Shown: in pieces, positions 31,308-39,844 of the stretch
How the letters are laid out: every line of letters starts with the position of its first letter
Position numbering within the stretch: the first letter of the stretch is position 1
Assembly: GCF_018918205.1 (NCBI RefSeq)
Contig: NZ_JAHLQB010000083.1
Span: 1 to 40,097, forward strand
Reading direction: 5' to 3'
DNA: 40,097 nucleotides
From: Lachnoclostridium sp. MSJ-17
GTDB taxonomy: Bacteria > Bacillota > Clostridia > Oscillospirales > Acutalibacteraceae
Position numbers and translations under genes: made by a program
The notes under the pieces: generated by a model
Databases searched by the model: none
Seen by the model: the letters and a program-made list of their open reading frames with translations, nothing else
What the model was told of the DNA's origin: nothing

Positions 31308-32143
31308 TCAACAGCATCTACGTGGACAATATCATTAAAACCGCTCTGCTCGAGGACATCAACTACCTCGACGTCACCACCGATTACCTCATTGACGAGG
31401 AACAGGAAAACACCGCGCGTTTTCTTGCGAAGGACGACGGTATCCTCTGCGGCATCGACATCGCGCTGAGGGTATTCAGGATCCTGCAGCCCGAGGGCTT
31501 TGAGGCGACCGTTTACAAGAAGGACGGCGACGAGCTGCAAAAGGGCGATATCATCGCCGAGATCAAGGGCAAAACGCGCACCATTCTCAAGGGCGAACGC
31601 ACCGCGCTGAACCTTATCCAGCACATGAGCGGCGTTGCGACCGCGACCAACAAGGCGGTCAAAATCGTCAAGGGCACTAATGCTTCCATTGCCGACACGA
31701 GAAAGACGCTGCCCGGTCTGCGTCCTCTCCAGAAGTACGCAGTAACCGTCGGCGGCGGCAGAAATCACCGATACAACCTCTCCGACGCGGCTATGCTCAA
31801 GGACAACCACGTCGACGCGGGCGGCGGCATTAAAAACGCTGTCGCAAAGCTCAAGGAAAAGCTCGGACATATGACTAAGGTCGAGCTCGAGGTGCGCAAC
31901 CTCGACGAGCTCGGTCAGGCGCTTGAAGCGGGCGTGGACGTTATCATGCTCGACAACATGAGCTGCGAGATGATGCGCGACGCGGTTGAGATAACAGGCG
32001 GCAAGGCTCTGCTCGAGGCGAGCGGCAACGTCACCGAGGAAAGACTGAGAGAAATCGCCGAGACGGGCGTAGACATCATTTCGATGGGCGCTATCACCCA
32101 CTCCGTCAAGGCGTTCGATATTTCACTGAAAATTGCAGACTGA
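31304..32143 (+). CDS. nadC: Nicotinate-nucleotide diphosphorylase (carboxylating)
   Basis: This 279-residue protein is NadC: EDINYLDVTTDYLI, LNLIQHMSGVATATNKAVKI, the phosphoribosyl-binding ADTRKTLPGLRPLQKYAV, GGGRNHRYNLSDAAMLKDNH and ISMGAITHSVKAFDISL. It turns quinolinate and PRPP into nicotinate mononucleotide. The start overlaps the nadB stop (ATGA), so the two are translationally coupled. Confidence 0.95.
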   Translation: MINSIYVDNIIKTALLEDINYLDVTTDYLIDEEQENTARFLAKDDGILCGIDIALRVFRILQPEGFEATVYKKDGDELQKGDIIAEIKGKTRTILKGERTALNLIQHMSGVATATNKAVKIVKGTNASIADTRKTLPGLRPLQKYAVTVGGGRNHRYNLSDAAMLKDNHVDAGGGIKNAVAKLKEKLGHMTKVELEVRNLDELGQALEAGVDVIMLDNMSCEMMRDAVEITGGKALLEASGNVTEERLREIAETGVDIISMGAITHSVKAFDISLKIAD

Positions 32144-32161
32144 TATAGGAGGAATAATATT

Positions 32162-33139
32162 ATGATCAAAGTAGGTATTTTGGGTTACGGCAACCTCGGC
32201 AGAGGAGTTGAGGCTGCGATCAAGAAAAACGACGATATGGAGCTTGTCGCGGTATACACCCGCCGCGACCCGTCATCGCTTTCAATAAAGACCCCGGCTG
32301 CGGCAGTTAAGAGCACCGCTGACCTCGACACAGGCAAGGAGGAGCTGGACATTCTCGTTATCTGCGGCGGTTCCGCGACCGACCTGCCCGAGATGACTCC
32401 CAAGTACGCGGCTATGTACAACGTTATCGACAGCTTTGACACCCACGCAAGAGTTCCCGAGCACTTCGCTAATGTCGACAAGGCGGCAAAGGAAGCAGGC
32501 AAGGTAGGCATCATTTCCTGCGGCTGGGATCCCGGTATGTTCTCGCTCAACAGAGTATACGCTTCTGCGGTTCTGCCCGACGGTCAGGCGTACACCTTCT
32601 GGGGCAAGGGCGTAAGTCAGGGTCACTCCGACGCGGTAAGAAGAATCGACGGCGTACTTGACGCGCGTCAGTACACGATTCCCGTTCCCGAGGCTCTCGA
32701 GCGCGTCAGAAGCGGCGAGAATCCCGAGCTCAGCACCCGCGAAAAGCACCTCAGAGAGTGCTTTGTAGTCGCCGAGGAAGGCGCTGATCTTGCCCGTATC
32801 GAAAACGAGATCAAGACCATGCCCAACTACTTCTCAGACTACGACACCACCGTTCACTTTATCAGCGCAGAGGAAATGAAGGCTGACCACAGCGGTCTGC
32901 CCCACGGCGGCTCCGTGATCTATTCCGGCACGACCTCCGACGGCACCAAGCACGTAATTGAATACAGCCTCAACCTCGACTCGAACCCCGAATTCACCGG
33001 CTCAGTGCTCGTCGCGTTCGCAAGAGCCGCGGTCAGGCTGAACAAGGAAGGCTCAACCGGCGCAAAGACCGTATTTGACATCGCTCCCGCGTACCTGTGC
33101 AAAGAATCCGGCGAGGAACTGAGAGCTCACCTGCTGTAA
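32162..33139 (+). CDS. ddh: meso-Diaminopimelate D-dehydrogenase
   Basis: This is a 325-residue protein. The NADP fold begins [20 protein letters not shown], followed by [10 protein letters not shown], the substrate region [20 protein letters not shown] and [15 protein letters not shown]. It makes meso-diaminopimelate from tetrahydrodipicolinate in one step for lysine and cell wall. It lies 18 bases after nadC with an AGGAGG site. Confidence 0.93.
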   Translation: MIKVGILGYGNLGRGVEAAIKKNDDMELVAVYTRRDPSSLSIKTPAAAVKSTADLDTGKEELDILVICGGSATDLPEMTPKYAAMYNVIDSFDTHARVPEHFANVDKAAKEAGKVGIISCGWDPGMFSLNRVYASAVLPDGQAYTFWGKGVSQGHSDAVRRIDGVLDARQYTIPVPEALERVRSGENPELSTREKHLRECFVVAEEGADLARIENEIKTMPNYFSDYDTTVHFISAEEMKADHSGLPHGGSVIYSGTTSDGTKHVIEYSLNLDSNPEFTGSVLVAFARAAVRLNKEGSTGAKTVFDIAPAYLCKESGEELRAHLL

Positions 33140-33157
33140 AATTACCCAAATTTCATC

Positions 33158-33186
33158 TTGACTATACATTTGATTTCATGTATAAT
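33158..33186 (+). promoter_or_regulatory. Promoter of the rubredoxin gene
   Basis: TTGACT (33158-33163), 17 bases, TATAAT (33181-33186), about 30 bases before the rubredoxin ATG. Confidence 0.8.
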
Positions 33187-33216
33187 GAAGCTAACAAGAT
33201 GAAAGGAGTTTTGATT

Positions 33217-33378
33217 ATGAAATATATGTGCGAGCCCTGCGGCTACATCTATGATCCCGCAGAGGGCGATCCCGACGGCGGTATCGCTCCCGGCACCGCG
33301 TTTGAGGATATCCCGGACGATTGGTGCTGCCCCGTTTGCGGCGTAGGCAAAGAGGATTTCGTTCCCTACGAAGACTAA
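33217..33378 (+). CDS. Rubredoxin
   Basis: This is a 53-residue protein with the two iron-binding pairs [10 protein letters not shown] (5-14) and [12 protein letters not shown] and the conserved Pro and Asp residues between. It carries one electron in anaerobic metabolism or oxygen defence. The ATG at 33217 has AAGGAG eight bases upstream; an upstream in-frame extension is not plausible. It has its own promoter and terminator. Confidence 0.96.
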   Translation: MKYMCEPCGYIYDPAEGDPDGGIAPGTAFEDIPDDWCCPVCGVGKEDFVPYED

Positions 33379-33439
33379 TCAAAAAGCGCCGGTGGGCGCG
33401 TTCCCCCGCCTTTTGAGCGGAAAGTTTTCCTTCAGAGCC

Positions 33440-33471
33440 AAAAAGCGCTTCCTCGGCGGAAGCGCTTTTTT
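33440..33471. terminator. Bidirectional terminator after rubredoxin
   Basis: AAAAGCGCTTCC pairs perfectly with GGAAGCGCTTTT around TCGGC, with A- and T-runs on both sides. It serves the rubredoxin gene (plus) and the convergent holin-family gene (minus). Confidence 0.92.
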
Positions 33472-33474
33472 CCG

Positions 33475-33912
33475 TTATTTTGTGTGGCGGTCTACTCCGT
33501 CACGGAGACGTTCAACAGCCTTGACGAGAAACTCCGGCAGCGGTATTCCCAGTCTGCCGAGGTTCTCGAGGATTGAGAGCAGCTCGTTTACTATCAGCCA
33601 TACGGCGATCATCATGCCGAAGCAGTAGTTGAACGGCAGCTCTGCCCCGACGTGCAGAAGCGCTGAGGAAATCAGGTAGTCGACGACCATTCCGACCGCG
33701 ACGAGCGCGAGGTAGGCGACCTTCTTGACGATCCCCTTTACCCCGACGCGGCTGCTCAGCTCCCTGCACGACCATGCTGCAGCGATACCGGTTGCGTAGT
33801 CGATGATCATCACAGCCGCCAGCACGCACAGCGGAACGAGCAGCACATCCGCGTACGCCGCCAGAGCTCCTATCGCCGCGGCGAATATCGCGCGGAACAC
33901 ATTTTCCTTCAT
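33475..33912 (-). CDS. Phage holin family (TcdE-like) membrane protein
   Basis: This 145-residue protein has three hydrophobic segments (from about 8 to 45, 65 to 85, and 92 to 115) and the family signature MIIDYATGIAAAW (35-47). This matches the Holin toxin-secretion family, which includes phage holins and clostridial TcdE. No phage or endolysin gene is adjacent, so it is solitary. ATG 33912 lies seven bases after GAGGG. Confidence 0.85.
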   Translation of the reverse strand: MKENVFRAIFAAAIGALAAYADVLLVPLCVLAAVMIIDYATGIAAAWSCRELSSRVGVKGIVKKVAYLALVAVGMVVDYLISSALLHVGAELPFNYCFGMMIAVWLIVNELLSILENLGRLGIPLPEFLVKAVERLRDGVDRHTK

Positions 33913-33944
33913 CAAATATCCCTCCTTTCACTTATACTTCGAAA

Positions 33945-33975
33945 TCCAAAAAAATTGCATAAAACTATGCAATTT
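33945..33975 (-). terminator. Hairpin with T-run upstream of the holin-family gene
   Basis: AAATTGCATA pairs with TATGCAATTT around a 4-base loop, followed on the minus strand by TTTTTTT. It lies before the holin gene on its own strand and could act as an attenuator, or shield the gene from antisense transcription. Confidence 0.6.
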
Positions 33976-34079
33976 CCAAAAATAAAAGCAGCTGAAAATT
34001 ACGTGAAGGTTTTCTGATGCCTATTGTGAAATCAGGAAATATCTGATAACATATATTAAAAACCATTACGGAGAAAGAA

Positions 34080-34670
34080 ATGAATACACAGGAAAGCATC
34101 TACGGCGCGCACCGTCCCGCGCTCGAACAGGTCATGGACGGTCTCAGACGCCACATCGAAAACATACGCTCCGAAATGGAGCAGAAGCTCAGCATGGATC
34201 CCATTGAGCACTGCCTGAGCCGCATAAAATCCGAGGAGAGCATGCGCGAGAAATGCCGCCGCAACAACCTCCCCGAAACGACCGAATCCGCGCTGAATAT
34301 TCTCACCGACGCTATCGGTCTGAGGATCGTCTGCGCGTTCGTGGACGACGTTTACACTATCCGCGACTGTCTGAAGGAGTCGGGCGAGTACGAGGTCGTC
34401 AAGGAAAAGGACTATATCCGCCACGCCAAGCCCAACGGCTACCGCAGCTATCACATGATCCTGCGCACCAAGGCGGGTTACTTCGCCGAGATACAGCTGC
34501 GCACGATTTCGATGGACACCTGGGCGGCTCTGGAGCACCACCTGAAATACAAAAAATCCGTCGGCAGCCGCGCCGCTCTGATCGAGGAGGAGCTGAAACG
34601 CTGCGCCGACGAGCTCGCGTCGACCGACTTGTCGATGCAGACGATACGCGATATGATTCTTGAAGCATAA
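34080..34670 (+). CDS. Small alarmone synthetase (RelA/SpoT domain)
   Basis: This 196-residue protein contains only the (p)ppGpp synthetase domain: RIKSEESMREKC, TDAIGLRIVCAFVDDVYTIR, NGYRSYHMILRTKAGYFAEI and QLRTISMDTWAALEHHLKYK. It makes guanosine tetra/pentaphosphate from GTP or GDP with ATP. No hydrolase or regulatory parts are present. The two-component genes begin 12 bases after its stop, so alarmone synthesis and that system may be linked. Confidence 0.92.
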   Translation: MNTQESIYGAHRPALEQVMDGLRRHIENIRSEMEQKLSMDPIEHCLSRIKSEESMREKCRRNNLPETTESALNILTDAIGLRIVCAFVDDVYTIRDCLKESGEYEVVKEKDYIRHAKPNGYRSYHMILRTKAGYFAEIQLRTISMDTWAALEHHLKYKKSVGSRAALIEEELKRCADELASTDLSMQTIRDMILEA

Positions 34671-34682
34671 GGACGTGAAGAT

Positions 34683-35345
34683 ATGAAAATTTTGTTAGCG
34701 GAAGATACTGCGGATTTAAACAAGGTAATATGCGCCGTTCTCAGACACGAGGGCTACGACGTTGACCCCGCCTTCGACGGCGAGGAAGCTATGGAGCGCG
34801 TCAACACCGAGGGCTACGACTGCCTGATACTCGACATCATGATGCCGAAAAAGGACGGCATCGAGGTGCTGCGCGAGGTGAGGGAAAAGAATATTCTCAC
34901 GCCTGTCATCATGCTCACCGCAAAGGCTGAGATCGACGACAGAGTGGCAGGTCTCGACGCCGGTGCCGACGACTACCTCACAAAGCCCTTCGCCATGAAG
35001 GAACTGCTCGCGAGGGTGCGCGCGATGACACGCCGCAAAACCGAATACACCAAAAATGACCTGAGCTACAACGACGTTAAGCTCCGCGCCCAAACCTTCG
35101 AGCTCACCTCGGAGAACAGCGTGCGCCTTTCGGTCAAGGAATTCGAGCTCATGCAGCTTTTGATGCTGCACAGGGAAAGCGCGGTCTCCGTAGACTACAT
35201 AATGAATCAGATCTGGAGCCGCGAACCCGACGTTCAGCCCGACACTGTCTGGCTGTATATCTCCTACCTCAAGCGCAAGCTCAAGGCTATCGCGTCGGAG
35301 ACCGTTATTGAGGGCGACGAAAGCTCGGGCTACATTCTGAAATAG
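34683..35345 (+). CDS. OmpR-family response regulator
   Basis: This is a 220-residue regulator. The receiver has the acidic pair E7/D8, phosphorylation site Asp51 in LILDIMMPKKDG, the switch Thr in MLTAKAE and the Lys in YLTKPFAMKEL. The winged-helix output follows (VRLSVKEFELMQLLMLHRES, then YISYLKRKLKAI). It is encoded with the downstream histidine kinase. Confidence 0.95.
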   Translation: MKILLAEDTADLNKVICAVLRHEGYDVDPAFDGEEAMERVNTEGYDCLILDIMMPKKDGIEVLREVREKNILTPVIMLTAKAEIDDRVAGLDAGADDYLTKPFAMKELLARVRAMTRRKTEYTKNDLSYNDVKLRAQTFELTSENSVRLSVKEFELMQLLMLHRESAVSVDYIMNQIWSREPDVQPDTVWLYISYLKRKLKAIASETVIEGDESSGYILK

Positions 35346-35355
35346 AGGTGAGCGC

Positions 35356-36663
35356 ATGAACGAGCATTCAATCAAGAAGCTTAGAAGAAAATTCATCACG
35401 ATTTCGTTTTTCTCTCTGTTTTCGGTCATGCTTATCATGGGCGGCACGATTTACTACGGAAACTACTTCACCTCCGTCCGACAGATGGACAACGCGCTGA
35501 GTTTTCTTATTGATCACGGCGGAGAGGTTGATTTTGAAGCTCCGGAGCGTCACTGGGACGGATCGACATATGACACCGCCGTGATGACCTCCGACAACTT
35601 TTCAGAAGCGATCAGGGAAGCGCTGCGAGAGCTGTTCAACACAAAAATCGACCAGGAGTCGGAGTCGGTTTTCGGTCTGCGATATTTCGCGGTCGTATAC
35701 CAGAACGACGAAAACAATCCGATCACCTCACACATCAACGAGATCGACGAGAACAGCGCGCTCGAATACGCCGACGAAGCTCTACGCCAAGGCAGCGAAT
35801 ACGGCTGGGCAGGCAATTACCGCTACAAAATCCACCATGATGAAGACCAGACCATAGTTGTATTCCTCAACGTTTCAAATCAGATCGCCGACCAGCGGAG
35901 AATCGGTTTTATAGTGCTGATGCTCAGTCTTTTCGGCTCCGGACTCAGCTATCTTGTTATCCGCATCTTTTCAAACCACGCCATACGCCCCGAGATCCGC
36001 AATGCCGAAAACCAGAAACGATTCATCACTAACGCCAGCCATGAGCTGAAAACTCCGCTCGCCGTTATCCGCGCGAATACGGAGCTTGAAATGATGATGC
36101 ACGGCGAGGACGAGTGGAACCAGTCGACGATGAATCAGGTCGACCGCATGACGGGTCTGATCTCAAACCTCGTCCTCATAGCCAAGGCTGACGAGAAGGC
36201 GAACAAGGAAGGCAGAAGCGACATCGACGTTTCGGACGCGGTGACAAAGGCTGCCGACGCGTTCATTCCCGTCGCCAAACAGAACGGAAAAACTCTCACA
36301 AAGGAGATTCCCGCGGATATCCGCATGGTCGCGAGCGAATCTCAGATACAGCAGCTCGTCACTCTCTTCGTTGACAACGCGATAAAATACTGCGACGACG
36401 GCGGCGAAATAAAGGTCACCCTGAACCAGAAGGGCAAGGGCGTGAAAATCGCCGTTTCGAACAACTACGCCGACGGAAAGAACGTGGACTACACGCGCTT
36501 CCTCGACCGTTTTTACCGCGAAGATCAGTCACATAACATCGACAAGGGCGGCTTCGGCATAGGTCTGTCGATCGCGGACAGCATTGTTAACCAGTACCGC
36601 GGCAAGCTCGATGTAGCGTATCAGAACGGCGTGATCGAGTTCAGCGCGGTTTTGAAGCCATAA
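35356..36663 (+). CDS. Sensor histidine kinase
   Basis: This is a 435-residue kinase. Membrane helices lie at about 12-34 and 183-204, enclosing an extracellular sensor of about 145 residues with unknown ligand. The H-box NASHELKTPLAVIRAN has the phosphoacceptor His229. The ATPase domain shows DNAIKYC, the F-box DRFYREDQSHN and GGFGIGLSIA. It lies 10 bases after the response regulator and should phosphorylate it. Confidence 0.94.
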   Translation: MNEHSIKKLRRKFITISFFSLFSVMLIMGGTIYYGNYFTSVRQMDNALSFLIDHGGEVDFEAPERHWDGSTYDTAVMTSDNFSEAIREALRELFNTKIDQESESVFGLRYFAVVYQNDENNPITSHINEIDENSALEYADEALRQGSEYGWAGNYRYKIHHDEDQTIVVFLNVSNQIADQRRIGFIVLMLSLFGSGLSYLVIRIFSNHAIRPEIRNAENQKRFITNASHELKTPLAVIRANTELEMMMHGEDEWNQSTMNQVDRMTGLISNLVLIAKADEKANKEGRSDIDVSDAVTKAADAFIPVAKQNGKTLTKEIPADIRMVASESQIQQLVTLFVDNAIKYCDDGGEIKVTLNQKGKGVKIAVSNNYADGKNVDYTRFLDRFYREDQSHNIDKGGFGIGLSIADSIVNQYRGKLDVAYQNGVIEFSAVLKP

Positions 36664-36668
36664 ACATA

Positions 36669-36695
36669 AAAGACACCCGAGGGTGTCTTTTTCTT
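36669..36695. terminator. Terminator between the kinase and the lipoprotein gene
   Basis: AAAGACACCC pairs with GGGTGTCTTT around GA, followed by TTCTTTG on the plus strand. It may serve both convergent genes. Confidence 0.88.
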
Positions 36696-36699
36696 TGCC

Positions 36700-37419
36700 T
36701 TATTTTATTGTGAGCACGACCGAGAATTCACCGGCTCCCACGCTCGCGTACTCCTTGCAGATAGCGGTCAGCCTGCCGTCCTTGCCGAGATAGAGCATAG
36801 TCTTGCCGAGGTTCTCCTCCGAGAGAGTTTTTTCGAGATTTTCATCGTACTTCTCGGGCTTTGAGTTCTTGTACTTTGAAACGTAGTCCTTCTCAAGCTC
36901 CTTTTTTATGGTTTCATTGACCTCGTCGGAGCTGAGCTTCGCCGCCTTCGCGACGTCCGAGTTTTTGAGCAGCGCGCCTGTCTTTGAGTTGAAGTTGTAG
37001 ACGGAATAATCGACGGCGTGAGAATAATACACGCGCCTGATGACTACGCTGAGCACGTCGCCGTTCTCAAACCTCTCGTAATCGAGGGAATCGCAGGTCA
37101 GACCGATCCTCGAAGCGCTCTCCTGCTCCGCCTTCTCGAAGTCGGGAGTATACTTTTCGGTGATCTCCGCGTTCGCGTCCTCGGCGTCCTCGCTGTCGAG
37201 GTTGATAGAAGGAATGCGGTAGGACGCGCTGTAGCTGTTGCCGTTGTTGTCGGTGTACTCAAAGCTCTCCTCGCGCATGACCGATACCTTGTTTTTATTC
37301 TTCGCGGCTTGTATCACGACCTCGGGAGCCGTTGTTGTAACGGGTTCCTCTCCGTCGCCGCAGGCGGAGAAAACCACACAAAGCGCCGCAATCAGCGCTA
37401 TAATTCCTATTCTTTTCAT
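36700..37419 (-). CDS. DUF3298-like lipoprotein
   Basis: This is a 239-residue lipoprotein. The signal peptide MKRIGIIALIAALCVVFSAC ends at a lipobox Cys (residue 20). A start at 37419 fits the signal; upstream codons lie before it. Domain features SASYRIPSINLDSEDAEDAN and VNETIKKELEKDYVSKYKNS match the DUF4163/DUF3298 pattern seen in RsiV-like and PdaC-like proteins. It is probably held on the outer membrane face; the function is unknown. Confidence 0.75.
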   Translation of the reverse strand: MKRIGIIALIAALCVVFSACGDGEEPVTTTAPEVVIQAAKNKNKVSVMREESFEYTDNNGNSYSASYRIPSINLDSEDAEDANAEITEKYTPDFEKAEQESASRIGLTCDSLDYERFENGDVLSVVIRRVYYSHAVDYSVYNFNSKTGALLKNSDVAKAAKLSSDEVNETIKKELEKDYVSKYKNSKPEKYDENLEKTLSEENLGKTMLYLGKDGRLTAICKEYASVGAGEFSVVLTIK

Positions 37420-37501
37420 AAAACACCATATACCAATAATAATTTGCAAGTAATTATTATATCACAGTTTGCAAAATTAATCAAGTGCCGCAACACAAGA
37501 C

Positions 37502-37521
37502 AAAACCCCGGGATTCCGGGG
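37502..37521 (-). terminator. Terminator after the esterase gene
   Basis: CCCCGG pairs with CCGGGG around a 4-base loop, followed on the minus strand by TTTTGTC. It ends the transcript of the lipoprotein esterase gene. Confidence 0.78.
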
Positions 37522-37532
37522 CGTGAATGTCA

Positions 37533-38771
37533 TTATTTTTGCAGCGGCTCGACACTGCGGTAAACCATGGCGTTGAGAAATTCCGGAAAAACGCCTCTCC
37601 AGATGCTGCTGTCATGGACGCCGTCCTTGTTGAGGTGCAGCGCGAGCTTTTCCTCCGGATAGCCCATGCCCTTTAAGCGATTGTACATCTGAGTTACGTC
37701 GGGGTCGGTGTCGTATCCCTCGGGTTCGGTGTAAAGATACATGAACGGCGAAGCTTCGCCGAAGCTCTTTTTGCCGAGATATTTTTCCCACATTTCCGCG
37801 TCGTACATCCAGAACGACGGCGAGAACGCGCCGGCAGTGCCGAACTTCTCGGGGTATTCCGCGGCGATATAGAAGCATTCCATGCCGCCGAGAGACGCGC
37901 CTGTCACCGCAGTGTGGAGCGCGTCGGTGTATACGTTGTAATTCTTCTGAACATAAGGAACGAGCGTGTTCGCCACAAAGTCCGCGAACTTCGTGCCGTC
38001 TGTTCCCTCTTCCTCAAAATCTGTGTTGTCCCTCGGGACGCCGATGTTCGGAACAAGCTCAAAATCGCGCTTGCCGATGTTCTCTATCGCTACAACTATC
38101 GCCTTATAGCCCGTCGACGCCGTCATAGCCTTGACCTGCTCCGTGGCAAACGAGCTTCCGCTCAGCTCCTGCGCGTACACGTCGGAAAGAAGCACGTTCT
38201 CTCCGTCGAGAATATAAATCGTGGAATATTTGTCGACGGAGGTCGCGTCGTAATCCCCGGGCTTCCAGATGTGAACGAGCTTGTCGTAATCTATGCAGGT
38301 GAGAGTTACATCGTCAAACTCCGGTTCAAAATCGACCTCCTGACCCTGAGTGTACGGAATGAGCAGATCGTCCTTCTGGTACCAGCCGCTGACGCACTTG
38401 TTGAACGCGAACTGACTGAAAGCGGGTCTGTCGGGCTCTTTTCCGTCGCAGATGACGTAAGCCATATTGTAGACGGAGGTATCGCCCTCGCAGGAGAAGG
38501 TCACGGAATCGCTGTCCTCGCTCACCTTTTTCATTTCAACGTCCTCGCTCTTGCCGCTGCCGCTGTTGAAGAAGTTCGCCACAGCCTTTTTGCTCTTCGC
38601 GCTGTCCCTGAAATACAGGGTGTGAACCGGGCTGTCGTCAGCATTTTTAGCCTCTGTCGCCGAGACCGCCGCTGTACCGCCGTCAGATTCGGACTGAGTT
38701 TGCGTTCCGCAAGCCGAAAGCAGCGCGGTTATCATTGCCGCCGATAATAATATTGATAATACTTTTTTCAT
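37533..38771 (-). CDS. Secreted lipoprotein esterase (esterase D type)
   Basis: This is a 412-residue lipoprotein. Signal MKKVLSILLSAAMITALLSAC has its lipobox Cys at 21. After an N-terminal non-catalytic domain, the alpha/beta hydrolase part carries the nucleophile in AVTGASLGGMECFYIAAEYP and the likely catalytic His in KDGVHDSSIWRGVFP. This is the putative-esterase family of feruloyl/acetyl-xylan and enterochelin esterases. It probably hydrolyses an ester outside the cell, such as from plant cell wall; the substrate is not known. Confidence 0.85.
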   Translation of the reverse strand: MKKVLSILLSAAMITALLSACGTQTQSESDGGTAAVSATEAKNADDSPVHTLYFRDSAKSKKAVANFFNSGSGKSEDVEMKKVSEDSDSVTFSCEGDTSVYNMAYVICDGKEPDRPAFSQFAFNKCVSGWYQKDDLLIPYTQGQEVDFEPEFDDVTLTCIDYDKLVHIWKPGDYDATSVDKYSTIYILDGENVLLSDVYAQELSGSSFATEQVKAMTASTGYKAIVVAIENIGKRDFELVPNIGVPRDNTDFEEEGTDGTKFADFVANTLVPYVQKNYNVYTDALHTAVTGASLGGMECFYIAAEYPEKFGTAGAFSPSFWMYDAEMWEKYLGKKSFGEASPFMYLYTEPEGYDTDPDVTQMYNRLKGMGYPEEKLALHLNKDGVHDSSIWRGVFPEFLNAMVYRSVEPLQK

Positions 38772-38794
38772 TGTACAGGCTCCCTTTCTCGTTT

Positions 38795-39844
38795 TTACAG
38801 CAATGCCGCCTCAACGCCTGTTTCACTTCTGATCGCGCTGTCCGTTTTTCCGTTCCACAGCACCTCGTACAGACGGCTGCCGTATTTCACGGTTTTCATT
38901 CTGTTCAAAGCCCTGCACAGCGGGTCTGCGTCAGCACCTCCCCAAAGCAGCAGCTCAAACCCGCTCTCATACGCGGCGGACAAGAGAAAACGTCTGCACA
39001 GTTCCGCGTCGTTACCGCGCACATACAGATTTGAGATCACGCCGCTTCTGATGATTTCTCCCGCCTTTGGAAATGACGGATAGCCAAGCAATGCCGTCGG
39101 AAGGTGTGAAACGAGCTTATATACTCCGTTGTAAGAGCACATTTTATAATACTTTGTCCGGCTCTGGTCGCCGATAAAGCAGCAGGCGATTATCTCTCCG
39201 TCGCCGCCGCGCACACAGTAAAAATCCTTTTTGCCGAAGCCTTGATAATCGGGATTGCACGGAGTCAGATCTCTGTTCGCAAAATGCGTTTTCATCAGCA
39301 CATCAAAACCATGCGTATTGTTCTTCTCGACCTCGATCAGCCTTTTTCCTCTGCCCATGCAATAGGTCGTGTAATGCCCGAGATAGCGGTACTCGGGCAT
39401 GTTTTTGCGCCGTTTTTCGAGCATTTTTATCACTCCGGTGTTGCCGTCGAGGATAGTCGTGTATGTCGCGGCGCAGTCAGACACCAGCTCGCCCATTATT
39501 TTGTAGGCGCGCTGAATGAACGTCAGCCTGCCGCGGTAGTCATGATGGATTTTCAGCCCGGTCAAATAGGCGCATTTTGAAGCATCACCGCCCAAATATT
39601 CCGTCCTCACCACAGCTCCGCCGACCGCGATAAGCCTGTTTTCCTGTGTGTCCTCGGCGACAAGGATATACGCTCCGTCCCCGTCGGCTTCAAACGACTC
39701 AAGCGGCTGCTCTCCGCGCAAAAACTGAACGTTCATTCCGCCCGCGAAGCTTCCGCTTTCAAATATTTCGCGGATTCCCTCGTTATCTGAGGAGTCAGCG
39801 AGCCGCAGAAGGTATTTTCCGTATCGCTCACTTTGGAAGCTCAT
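38795..39844 (-). CDS. GNAT-like acetyltransferase, 349 residues
   Basis: The N-terminal half has a GNAT-type core (GAYILVAEDTQENRLIAVGG, KCAYLTGLKIHHDYRGR), and the second half (IISCCFIGD-like segment, then VISNLYVRGNDAELCRRFLL) looks like a second, degenerate acyltransferase unit, so it may be a fused double GNAT. The substrate is unknown. Its start overlaps the end of the radical SAM gene by 17 bases, so they are probably co-transcribed. Confidence 0.6.
   Translation of the reverse strand: MSFQSERYGKYLLRLADSSDNEGIREIFESGSFAGGMNVQFLRGEQPLESFEADGDGAYILVAEDTQENRLIAVGGAVVRTEYLGGDASKCAYLTGLKIHHDYRGRLTFIQRAYKIMGELVSDCAATYTTILDGNTGVIKMLEKRRKNMPEYRYLGHYTTYCMGRGKRLIEVEKNNTHGFDVLMKTHFANRDLTPCNPDYQGFGKKDFYCVRGGDGEIIACCFIGDQSRTKYYKMCSYNGVYKLVSHLPTALLGYPSFPKAGEIIRSGVISNLYVRGNDAELCRRFLLSAAYESGFELLLWGGADADPLCRALNRMKTVKYGSRLYEVLWNGKTDSAIRSETGVEAALL

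Noticed and set aside
31298..32101. 267-codon minus-strand ORF inside nadC
   Set aside because: It is antisense to a clearly recognised nadC and has no ribosome site or domain.
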